Assembly: GCA_947447845.1 (NCBI GenBank)
Contig: CANFNO010000254.1
Coordinates: forward strand, 1 to 5,240
Source: Burkholderiales bacterium
GTDB lineage: Bacteria > Pseudomonadota > Gammaproteobacteria > Burkholderiales > Burkholderiaceae
DNA length: 5,240 nt
Direction: 5' to 3'
The notes under the pieces were generated by a model that was not told where the DNA came from, ran no database searches, and saw only the letters and a program-made list of their open reading frames with translations. The stretch's first letter is position 1. Each line of letters starts with the position of its first letter. Positions 1 through 5,240 of the stretch are shown in pieces. The translations under genes were made by a program, and so were the position numbers.

Positions 1-266
1 CCATTGATTTTTACGCCCTTGAAGCCGGACTTCTCGGTGTCGTCATCGGCCAGGTCCAACCTTTGCTCAATGCGATTTACTTGTTGACCCAGCGCCGTAG
101 TGTCGGGCTGAGCACTCATAGCTTCCACCTTTTGCGTCAGCACTTGCAATTGAGCCTTCAGTGCCTCGATCTCTTTCTTTAGGTCCGCGGATGACTGCGC
201 ATGGGCACTCATCATGGGTAGAACGCTGGCCAAGGCAACCACTATCAGTTTTCGTTGAAAGCTCAT
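1..266 (-). CDS. Putative outer-membrane porin-like protein, N-terminal part (3' end outside window)
   Basis: The reading frame starts with ATG at 266-264 and stays open to the left edge, giving 88 complete codons plus two bases. Residues 1-23 form a clear signal peptide: a basic start (R5, K6), a hydrophobic core and an AHA cleavage site before Q24, so the product is exported. Residues about 26-52 and 58-72 are charged, heptad-like helices (LKKEIEALKAQLQVLTQKVE), typical of the short periplasmic coiled coil at the N terminus of trimeric porins. The stretch SGFKGVKING at 80-89 looks like the entry into the first beta strand of a barrel. An AGGAG at 277-273 lies six bases before the ATG. From memory the pattern resembles DUF3138 or DcaP-like porin-type proteins of betaproteobacteria, but the barrel is outside the window. 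It lies 59 nt downstream of potI on the same strand, so it may be read through from the pot operon or from its own promoter. Export is well supported; the porin call and any role in polyamine entry are inference. Confidence 0.7.
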   Translation of the reverse strand, partial: MSFQRKLIVVALASVLPMMSAHAQSSADLKKEIEALKAQLQVLTQKVEAMSAQPDTTALGQQVNRIEQRLDLADDDTEKSGFKGVKIN

Positions 267-294
267 TTTTCACTCCTGTTTTGAACTCGACATT

Positions 295-324
295 TATATA
301 TAAAAACAACCCACACTAATCCAA
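295..324 (-). promoter_or_regulatory. Candidate sigma-70 promoter for the porin-like gene
   Basis: Read on the minus strand, TTGGAT (324-319) is followed after 16 or 18 bases by overlapping TATATA boxes (302-297 or 300-295) in an unusually AT-rich stretch. Transcription would begin near 285-290, leaving a leader of about 20-25 nt that contains the AGGAG at 277-273. The -35 match is only partial, and AT-rich DNA yields such boxes by chance. No terminator separates potI from this gene, so readthrough is equally possible. Confidence 0.35.
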
Positions 325-333
325 ACTAATCCA
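315..333. repeat. Short tandem direct repeat at the potI stop codon
   Basis: The nonamer ACTAATCCA occurs at 315-323 and again at 325-333, a 10-base period. The second copy contains the TAG stop of potI (328-326). The first copy covers most of the putative -35 box of the downstream gene. It looks like a small local duplication and has no recognised function. Confidence 0.6.
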
Positions 334-1168
334 CTTTGCGGTAGGCAGCAGCCATTTCTGCAGCGCGCCGCTTCTCGGCACGCGACATCATGATGCTGGC
401 AGCGAATACGCCAATACTTACCACCGCCACCGTCAAGGTAGCCACGGTATTCACACTCGGGCTCAAGCCCAGCCGCGCACGGCTGAAAATGGTGATCGGC
501 ATCGTGGTGGAACCTGGCCCGTTCAGAAAGGCAGAGATCACCACGTCATCCAAGGACAGCGTGAAGGTCAGCAACCAGGCAGAGGCAATAGCTTGCGAAA
601 TCAGCGGCAAGGTAACCAGGAAGAACACCTGCAGAGGCCGGGCTCCCAGGTCCTGTGCCGCCTCTTCCAGCGACGGACTCATCTCTTGAAGACGCGACAG
701 CACAATGACGGTTGCATAGGCCATACCGAGCAAGGTATGACCCAGCCAAATGGTGGCAAAACCGCGCTCAGGGAAACCGAACATGCGTTGCACCGACACC
801 AGCATCAGCAGCAATGACAGACCAATAATCACTTCCGGCATAACCAGCGGTGAGTTCACCATGCCAGCAAACAGCGTACGACCGGGGAAGCGCTTAAATC
901 GGTGCAAAGTCAAAGCAGCCAGCGTGCCCAGAATCACGGACGAACAGCCGGTGGAAAAAGCCACGCGCAACGACAGCTTGAAGCCGTCAATGATTTCGCG
1001 GTCTTCCGCCAGAGCGGCATACCAGCGCAATGACAGGCCGCCCCAATTGGTCACCATGGGGCTGGCGTTAAAGCTGAACACAATCAGCGTGAGGATCGGC
1101 AGGTAGAGGAATACAAACACCCCTACCATCCACGTATTGGAGGTCAGGCGACCGGCATTGAATTTCAT
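326..1168 (-). CDS. potI: Polyamine ABC transporter permease PotI
   Basis: This 280-residue protein is one of the two inner-membrane permeases of a putrescine-type ABC importer, and its length matches the E. coli PotI I recall (281). Hydrophobic segments lie at about 13-33, 67-88, 103-126, 137-157, 190-211 and 241-261, the six-helix plan of the family. The cytoplasmic EAA loop that docks on the ATPase is at about 168-190, with EEAAQDLGARPLQVFF followed by LPLI. Other PotI-like stretches are NSPLVMPEVIIGLSLLL (105-121) and FTLSLDDVVISAF (202-214). The ATG overlaps the potH stop codon (ATGA, 1168-1165), and a strong GGGAGG lies inside the potH end six bases upstream, so the two permeases are translationally linked and probably made in equal amounts. 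The C-terminal tail is basic and cytoplasmic (AEKRRAAEMAAAYRK). Nothing is broken or missing. Confidence 0.96.
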   Translation of the reverse strand: MKFNAGRLTSNTWMVGVFVFLYLPILTLIVFSFNASPMVTNWGGLSLRWYAALAEDREIIDGFKLSLRVAFSTGCSSVILGTLAALTLHRFKRFPGRTLFAGMVNSPLVMPEVIIGLSLLLMLVSVQRMFGFPERGFATIWLGHTLLGMAYATVIVLSRLQEMSPSLEEAAQDLGARPLQVFFLVTLPLISQAIASAWLLTFTLSLDDVVISAFLNGPGSTTMPITIFSRARLGLSPSVNTVATLTVAVVSIGVFAASIMMSRAEKRRAAEMAAAYRKVD

Positions 1169-2088
1169 GCGCGACCTCCCGTGCTTTCAGCCTGGTACTT
1201 GTTGAACATGGCCAGCGGAATAATGATCAGACCGACCATCACCACCGCTACGCTGGCAGCCATGGGCCAGTCGTTGTTGCTGAAGAACTCGTCCCAAAGC
1301 ACGTGTCCAATCATCAGAGTCTCGGGGCCACCCAGCAAATCGGGAATCACAAACTCACCGACGCAAGGGATGAACACCAGCATGGAGCCTGCAATGATGC
1401 CGCTCTTGGATAGCGGGACCGTAATGCGCCAAAAAGCCTGCCAGGGGGTAGCTCCCAGATCCAGGGCCGCTTCGAGCAGTCTCAAATCCATCTTCACCAG
1501 GTTGGCATACAGTGGCAATATCATGAAGGGCACATAGGTGTAGACCATGCCGAGCACCAAAGAGAACGGCGTGTTCATCATCTTGACCGGCTCGGAGATC
1601 AGACCCAGCGCAATAGCCGCGTTATTGAACACACCGGAGTCTGCAAGCAACATCTTCCAGGCATAGACCCGCAACAAAAAGGAAGTCCAGAACGGCAGCA
1701 TCACCAGCATCAGCAAGGCTGGCCTGCGGTCCGCCGGGCTGCGCGCCAGGAAGTAGGCAAACGGATAAGCAATCGCCAAGCAGATCAGGGTAGTAATGCC
1801 GGCAATCTTCAGCGAGCTGAAGTAGGCGTTGAAGTACAGCGAATCCTGCGTCAGGCTGATGTAGTTGCCAAATTTCAGTGTCAGAACAATGACGTCATCA
1901 CGCAGGGTGAAAACGTCCTTGAAGAACACAGTGTCCATCTCGGACAGGCTGATCTTGAACACCACCAAAAATGGCAGCATAAACACCAGCAATAAAAAAA
2001 GCATCGGTATGGCGATGACGACATTGCGTCCCCACGCCCCCGTGAATTTGCTGTGCAGCGAATGCGATGTGAGTGCAGCGGTTGCCAT
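1165..2088 (-). CDS. potH: Polyamine ABC transporter permease PotH
   Basis: The 307-residue product is the partner permease of PotI and belongs to the PotB/PotH family. It has an N-terminal cytoplasmic tail, a first membrane helix at about 22-45 ending in the typical PFLVVFKISLSEM, and further helices near 91-115, 124-146, 174-198, 228-248 and 276-297. The EAA loop is at 206-226 (EAALDLGATPWQAFW, then VPL), followed by IIAGSMLVFIPCVGEFVIPD (231-250), a hallmark of PotH. The ATG at 2088-2086 is five bases beyond the potG TAA. The preceding bases (CCAGTAAGCGCC) contain no Shine-Dalgarno match, and no better start exists upstream in frame, so translation probably depends on ribosomes finishing potG. 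The gene ends in the ATGA overlap with potI. It is about ten residues shorter than the E. coli protein as I recall it; the difference is in the variable N terminus and the periplasmic loop, and it appears intact. Confidence 0.96.
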   Translation of the reverse strand: MATAALTSHSLHSKFTGAWGRNVVIAIPMLFLLLVFMLPFLVVFKISLSEMDTVFFKDVFTLRDDVIVLTLKFGNYISLTQDSLYFNAYFSSLKIAGITTLICLAIAYPFAYFLARSPADRRPALLMLVMLPFWTSFLLRVYAWKMLLADSGVFNNAAIALGLISEPVKMMNTPFSLVLGMVYTYVPFMILPLYANLVKMDLRLLEAALDLGATPWQAFWRITVPLSKSGIIAGSMLVFIPCVGEFVIPDLLGGPETLMIGHVLWDEFFSNNDWPMAASVAVVMVGLIIIPLAMFNKYQAESTGGRA

Positions 2089-2093
2089 GGCGC

Positions 2094-3248
2094 TTACTGG
2101 GTCAAGACCACGACATCACTGCCACACCACCAGACGTACACCTTGTCACCCCAGGTCAGCTGTATCTCGCCGTGGCGCGCAGCGTTGGTGTGTGTAACCT
2201 TGACGATCACGTTGTTGTCCAGCTTGACGTGATAGGTTGTCAAGCTGCCGAGGTAAGCCAGATCGTCGATCACGCCTTGCACAATGTTGTAGCCGACTTC
2301 GGCTAGTGATTCGCGCTCGCTGTCGGCCGGCAAGTTGGCCTGTATGGACATTTTTTCCGGACGAATGGCAATGCTCACGGGCATGCCTTCGGTTCCGGTA
2401 ATACCGTGGCTCACGTAGTGCTTGCATTCGGGTGAGGAGACAATCACATGGTCGGGTGCATCGGCTTCCACTGCACCCTTGAAAATATTTACGCTGCCAA
2501 TGAAGTCGGCAACAAACAGGCAATTTGGCGTCTCGTAAATATCGGCAGGTGCGCCGATCTGCAAAATCTTGCCTTCACTCATGACGCCAATGCGCGTGGC
2601 CATGGTCATGGCCTCTTCCTGATCGTGCGTCACCATCACGCAGGTCACACCGACCTGCTCAATGATGTCGACCAACTCCAGCTGTGTGCGCTGGCGCAGT
2701 TTGGCGTCCAGCGCGCCTAGTGGTTCGTCCAGCAGCAATAGCTTGGGGCGTTTGGCCAGGCTGCGCGCAAGTGCCACACGCTGTTGCTGTCCGCCAGAGA
2801 GTTGGTGCGGTTTGCGTTTGGCATATTGCTTGAGTTGCACCAGTTCGAGCATCTGTCCTACCCGCTCTGCAATCTGATCCTTGGGCATGCCATCGCGCTG
2901 CAAACCAAATGCGATGTTGTCCCACACTGTGAGGTGAGGAAACAGCGCATAGCTTTGGAACATCATGTTGATGGGACGCTCGTAGGGTGCGAGCCCCACG
3001 ATGTCCTGACCGGCCAGCAATATCTGCCCGGAGGTCGGGCTTTCAAAACCGGCCAGCATGCGTAACAAGGTGGACTTGCCGCAACCAGAAGAACCCAGCA
3101 AGGCAAAAATTTCACCTTGCTGAATATCCAGCGTGACTTCATCCACTGCAAACACATCGTCAAATTTCTTGACGATGCGGTTGATTTGCAAGAATGGCTT
3201 CCCGCCGGTCTTTGCCGGGCTAGGGGTGTTGTTCGAAGTGGTCGCCAC
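2094..3248 (-). CDS. potG: Polyamine ABC transporter ATP-binding protein PotG
   Basis: This 384-residue ATPase drives polyamine import by hydrolysing ATP at the cytoplasmic face of PotHI. All nucleotide-binding motifs are present: Walker [10 protein letters not shown] at 52-60, Q-loop glutamine Q98 (MMFQSY), signature LSGGQ at 150-154, Walker B LLLLDEP at 170-176 with catalytic E175, D-loop ALDAK at 179-183 and switch histidine H208 (VTHDQEE). A C-terminal TOBE-type regulatory domain fills about 290-384, with IAIRPEKM at its start. The start codon is GTG at 3248-3246: an AAGGAA at 3260-3255 lies six bases upstream, and an in-frame TGA closes the frame a few codons before it. The gene begins 41 nt after potF with no terminator hairpin between. 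Length and motifs match PotG/PotA; the N-terminal 16 residues are a low-complexity extension before the ABC fold. Confidence 0.97.
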   Translation of the reverse strand: MATTSNNTPSPAKTGGKPFLQINRIVKKFDDVFAVDEVTLDIQQGEIFALLGSSGCGKSTLLRMLAGFESPTSGQILLAGQDIVGLAPYERPINMMFQSYALFPHLTVWDNIAFGLQRDGMPKDQIAERVGQMLELVQLKQYAKRKPHQLSGGQQQRVALARSLAKRPKLLLLDEPLGALDAKLRQRTQLELVDIIEQVGVTCVMVTHDQEEAMTMATRIGVMSEGKILQIGAPADIYETPNCLFVADFIGSVNIFKGAVEADAPDHVIVSSPECKHYVSHGITGTEGMPVSIAIRPEKMSIQANLPADSERESLAEVGYNIVQGVIDDLAYLGSLTTYHVKLDNNVIVKVTHTNAARHGEIQLTWGDKVYVWWCGSDVVVLTQ

Positions 3249-3254
3249 AGATGC

Positions 3255-3260
3255 TTCCTT
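3255..3260 (-). promoter_or_regulatory. Ribosome binding site for potG (supports a GTG start)
   Basis: AAGGAA on the minus strand, six bases before the GTG at 3248-3246. No ATG lies between an in-frame upstream stop and this GTG, so this site decides the start of potG. Confidence 0.7.
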
Positions 3261-3289
3261 GGTAGTTTTCTTAAATCAGAGGGTTCAGA

Positions 3290-4420
3290 TTACAGGCCTG
3301 TCTTGAACGCGGTATGCGCCCGGCTTTCCAAGCGGCGGATGTCGTTGGTCAATGCCTTTGGAGGAATCATGGTCGCCATTTCCGCTGCACTGGGATAGCT
3401 TGAGGGATTGTTGGCAATATCGGGGTTGATCAACTTCTTGGCAGCCAGGTTCAGGTTCGCGTACTTCACCTTGTTGGTAATCGCCGCTTGCACCTCTGGA
3501 CGCATGATGTAGTTCATGAACAGGTGCGCATTCTTGGGGTGCGCCGCATCCGCAGGAATCGCCATCATGTCGAAGAAAAGAATTGCACCATCTTTGGGCA
3601 CAAAGGCCTTGATGTCCTGACCGGTTTTCCCCTCAATGGCGCGTGCGCGGGCAATATTGATATCGCCGTTCCAACCCAACGACAGGCAGATCGAGCCGGT
3701 AGCCATGTCGTTGATATAGCCGGAAGAACTAAACAGCGTCACATAGGGACGAACCGACTTCAGCAGTGCCGAAGCTTCCTGGTAGTCACCCGGATTTTTG
3801 CTGAAAGGGTCCTTCTTGAGGTAATGCAGGGCAGCAGGCAAGACCTCGCTTCCGGCGTCCAAAGTGGACACACCGCAACTCTTGAGCTTGCTGATGTATT
3901 TGGTGTTGAAGAACAGTTCCCAGATATTGTCCGGAATAGGGTCGTTACCCAAAGCTGCTTTGACCTTGGCGGTATTGATACCAATCGTGGTGTAGCCCCA
4001 GAGCCAGTTCACCAGGTGTTCATTGCCCGGGTCGATGGTGGCAATCTGGGCTTGCACTGCCGGGTCGTAATTCTTCAGATTGGGCAACAGACTCTTGTCC
4101 AGCTTGGCCAGTAGGCCGCCACCTATTTGCAGGGGTGCAAAAGTGGAAGACGGCACCACAATGTCGTACCCGGTTTTGCCAGCCACCAATTTGGCGTGCA
4201 GGATTTCATTGTTGTCATAGGTGTCGTAGCGCACCTTGATACCGGTTTCCTTTTCGAAATTGGCAATGGTGTCTTCTGCGATGTAGTCCGACCAGTTGTA
4301 GATATTTAAGACCTTGTCTTCGTCGGCCATCGCGGACCCTGCGGCAAAGCTCATCAGACCTGCAACTGCAAGGCCACTAAGGAGTTTGCTAACCAATTTC
4401 ATGCTGGAAAATTTATTCAA
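3290..4420 (-). CDS. potF: Periplasmic polyamine (putrescine)-binding protein PotF
   Basis: This 376-residue solute-binding protein captures putrescine or a related polyamine in the periplasm and delivers it to PotGHI. A signal peptide ends at AMA/D (cleavage after A32). The mature part begins with VLNIYNWSDYIAEDTIANFE (37-56), the signature of the PotD/PotF family. By motif comparison with E. coli PotF from memory, the ligand cage is kept: W43, S44, D45 and Y46 in NWSDY, S91/S92 in VVPSSTF, E192 in LDAGSEV, W250 and D253 in GWNGD, and D284 in FFDMMAIPAD. The conserved cysteines C182 and C245 are also present. The first codon is TTG at 4420-4418, preceded by AGGAG with six-base spacing; an in-frame ATG at 4402-4400 (M7) has no ribosome binding site but would also give a complete 26-residue signal peptide. 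It lies downstream of the aminotransferase and heads the pot genes. Putrescine is the most likely ligand, but spermidine or agmatine cannot be excluded from sequence. Confidence 0.95.
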   Translation of the reverse strand: MNKFSSMKLVSKLLSGLAVAGLMSFAAGSAMADEDKVLNIYNWSDYIAEDTIANFEKETGIKVRYDTYDNNEILHAKLVAGKTGYDIVVPSSTFAPLQIGGGLLAKLDKSLLPNLKNYDPAVQAQIATIDPGNEHLVNWLWGYTTIGINTAKVKAALGNDPIPDNIWELFFNTKYISKLKSCGVSTLDAGSEVLPAALHYLKKDPFSKNPGDYQEASALLKSVRPYVTLFSSSGYINDMATGSICLSLGWNGDINIARARAIEGKTGQDIKAFVPKDGAILFFDMMAIPADAAHPKNAHLFMNYIMRPEVQAAITNKVKYANLNLAAKKLINPDIANNPSSYPSAAEMATMIPPKALTNDIRRLESRAHTAFKTGL

Positions 4421-4426
4421 TTTAGG

Positions 4427-4431
4427 CTCCT
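4427..4431 (-). promoter_or_regulatory. Ribosome binding site for potF (supports a TTG start)
   Basis: AGGAG on the minus strand at 4431-4427, six bases before the TTG at 4420-4418. It is 24 bases from the alternative ATG at 4402, too far for normal initiation there. The site therefore favours the rare TTG codon. Confidence 0.75.
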
Positions 4432-4458
4432 AGAGATTCATAGAGTTAGAAAAACTGC

Positions 4459-4466
4459 ACCATGGT
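4459..4466. repeat. Small perfect palindrome in the potF leader
   Basis: ACCATGGT is a perfect 8-base palindrome about 20 bases downstream of the predicted sigma-54 start and about 40 bases before the potF start codon. The flanks do not extend the symmetry (TGCACCATGGTAAT on the plus strand). It could be a small operator, but a palindrome of this size is also expected by chance. Confidence 0.3.
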
Positions 4467-4472
4467 AATACC

Positions 4473-4490
4473 GTCCAAACACATTGGGAC
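4473..4490. repeat. Imperfect inverted repeat across the predicted potF transcription start
   Basis: On the minus strand GTCCCAA and TTTGGAC flank a four-base loop (TGTG), forming seven paired positions with one C/T mismatch. The predicted sigma-54 start (about 4484) falls inside it. It could be an operator for a repressor or a weak hairpin at the 5' end of the leader. It is not followed directly by a T run, so it is not a typical terminator. Confidence 0.35.
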
Positions 4491-4494
4491 TACA

Positions 4495-4511
4495 TGCAAT
4501 CCCTATGCCAG
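4495..4511 (-). promoter_or_regulatory. Sigma-54 (RpoN) -24/-12 promoter upstream of potFGHI
   Basis: The minus strand reads CTGGCATAGGGATTGCA. Against the consensus YTGGCACGRNNNTTGCW it matches at every defined position except the two after TGGCA. The invariant GG (4509-4508) and GC (4497-4496) are separated by exactly ten bases, as sigma-54 requires. Transcription would start near 4484, giving a leader of about 64 nt before the potF TTG. The element overlaps the last codons and TAG stop (4505-4503) of the aminotransferase gene. No convincing sigma-70 promoter is visible in the same gap. Known biology fits: polyamine uptake and putrescine aminotransferase genes in enteric bacteria belong to the nitrogen-starvation regulon. 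Activator (for example NtrC) sites would be expected within the aminotransferase coding region and were not clearly identified. Confidence 0.65.
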
Positions 4512-5240
4512 CCAACCATTTTTCTTGACATCGACATAGGTCAAATCCAGGCATTTCACGATCAACGCCATCATTTCGTCGATCTGCGCATGGGTCATGA
4601 TCAGGGGTGGCGCGATGATCATTCGGTCACCTACGGCGCGCATGATCAATCCGTTGCCAAAACAGTGGCCGCGGCACACCATTCCCACACCCAGGTCGCC
4701 GTTAAAGCGTTCCTTGGTCTGCTTGTTTTTGACCAATACCAATCCCGCAGCAAAGCCGCAGGTCTCGGCCACGCCGACCAGCGGATGGCTGCTCAGTTCG
4801 GCAAAGCGTTTTGCAAGATACGGGCCAATGTCGTCCTTGACGCGGCCCACCAGGTTTTCGCGCTCCATCAATTCCAGATTGGCCAGGGCCACTGCGCAGG
4901 CCACCGGATGGCCGCTGTAGGTGTAGCCGTGGTTGAATTCACCGCCCTGCTCGATAAGCACCTTGGCAACTCGGTTACCCACCATCACGCCACCCAAAGG
5001 CACATAGCCGCTGGTCACGCCCTTGGCGAAGGTAACCAAGTCGGGCTTGTAACCAAATTTCTCATAGGCAAACCAATGGCCCAGGCGGCCGAAAGCGCAG
5101 ATCACCTCGTCGCTAATCAGCAAAATGCCGTACTTGTCGACAATGCGCTGGATCTCGGGCCAGTAGGTAGCGGGCGGAATGATGACGCCACCGGCACCCT
5201 GTACCGGCTCGCCAATAAAGGCAGCGACTTTGTCGGCACC
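4503..5240 (-). CDS. spuC: Putrescine:pyruvate-type class III aminotransferase, C-terminal part (5' end outside window)
   Basis: The frame is open from the right edge to TAG at 4505-4503, giving 245 residues, roughly the second half of a protein that is usually about 450 long. It is a PLP-dependent fold-type I, class III aminotransferase acting in the cytosol. In this fragment EPVQGAGGVIIPP (11-23) is the family's cofactor and substrate loop, D44 in LISDEVICAFGR binds the pyridine nitrogen of PLP, and K73 in TFAKGVTSGYVPLGG is the Schiff-base lysine. EFNHGYTYSGHP (101-112) contributes the phosphate-binding threonine region, and RAVGDRMIIAPPL (201-213) the C-terminal substrate region. The wording of these motifs is closest, from memory, to Pseudomonas SpuC, which transfers an amino group from putrescine to pyruvate; other omega-amino acid or diamine transaminases share them. 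Its place directly before potFGHI on the same strand supports a role in catabolism of the imported polyamine. No terminator follows it; a sigma-54 promoter overlaps its end. Substrate choice is inferred, the family is secure. Confidence 0.9.
   Translation of the reverse strand, partial: GADKVAAFIGEPVQGAGGVIIPPATYWPEIQRIVDKYGILLISDEVICAFGRLGHWFAYEKFGYKPDLVTFAKGVTSGYVPLGGVMVGNRVAKVLIEQGGEFNHGYTYSGHPVACAVALANLELMERENLVGRVKDDIGPYLAKRFAELSSHPLVGVAETCGFAAGLVLVKNKQTKERFNGDLGVGMVCRGHCFGNGLIMRAVGDRMIIAPPLIMTHAQIDEMMALIVKCLDLTYVDVKKNGWLA

Noticed and set aside
67..309. Minus-strand frame of 80 codons overlapping the porin-like gene
   Set aside because: It is in another frame from the gene starting at 266, which has a signal peptide, coiled coil and a good ribosome site. 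This frame gives a low-complexity peptide without features and starts inside the AT-rich promoter stretch.
267..325. Intrinsic terminator after potI
   Set aside because: A TTTTT run exists on the minus strand at 306-302, but no stable GC-rich inverted repeat precedes it.
2146..2523. Alternative-frame minus-strand ORF within potG
   Set aside because: The arginine-rich translation without domain features is typical of a shadow frame, and potG is fully intact across this interval.
3488..4114. Long plus-strand open frame of 208 codons opposite potF
   Set aside because: It lies fully antisense to the well-supported potF gene, has no ribosome binding site or recognisable domain, and its open state follows from codon bias on the other strand.
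4451..4470. NtrC binding site suggested by TGCACCA in the potF leader
   Set aside because: Only one half site is present; the second half is too close and the element lies downstream of the predicted start, so it does not fit an activator site.
4421..4502. Intrinsic terminator after the aminotransferase
   Set aside because: The only hairpin (4473-4490) is mismatched and is not directly followed by a T run; the TTTTT on the minus strand comes more than 20 bases later with no stable stem before it.
4503..5123. Reading the aminotransferase as a 206-residue protein starting at 5123
   Set aside because: The frame continues upstream to the window edge with conserved family sequence (EPVQGAGGVIIPP), so 5123 is an internal leucine codon (TTG) and the gene is simply cut by the window.

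Overview
The window holds a polyamine uptake and breakdown locus, and every gene lies on the minus strand, so transcription runs from right to left. Gene order along transcription is: a class III aminotransferase of the putrescine:pyruvate type (SpuC-like, 5' part cut off by the right edge), potF (periplasmic polyamine-binding protein), potG (ATPase), potH and potI (two permeases), then the first 88 codons of a signal-peptide, coiled-coil protein that looks like the start of an outer-membrane porin (cut off by the left edge). The proteins closely resemble E. coli PotFGHI and Pseudomonas SpuC. The moderately GC-rich composition, the gene style and the last gene's resemblance to a betaproteobacterial porin-like family suggest a betaproteobacterium, probably Burkholderiales (Comamonadaceae-like). 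That placement is inference from memory, not a database result.

Layout: positions 4503-5240 carry the aminotransferase C-terminal 245 residues. The 82-nt gap 4421-4502 carries potF expression signals. The most interesting is a near-consensus sigma-54 (-24/-12) element at 4495-4511 that overlaps the aminotransferase stop codon, followed by an imperfect inverted repeat around the predicted transcription start and an AGGAG ribosome binding site in front of a TTG start. PotF (4420-3290) is followed after 41 nt by potG (3248-2094, GTG start), after 5 nt by potH (2088-1165, no evident ribosome binding site), and with an ATGA overlap by potI (1168-326). The 59-nt gap 267-325 holds a short tandem repeat, an AT-rich promoter candidate and a good ribosome binding site for the porin-like gene at 266-1.

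The genes form a coherent pathway. PotF captures putrescine or a related polyamine in the periplasm, PotH and PotI form the inner-membrane channel, PotG powers import, and the aminotransferase starts catabolism of the imported amine toward 4-aminobutyrate and succinate. The sigma-54 element suggests that uptake is switched on by an enhancer-binding activator such as NtrC, so polyamines would serve as a nitrogen source. The porin-like gene could provide outer-membrane entry, but this rests on position only. I see no mobile element, CRISPR array, tRNA or rRNA gene, or convincing intrinsic terminator. The operon is a known type of system; the less ordinary parts are its regulatory signals and start codons.
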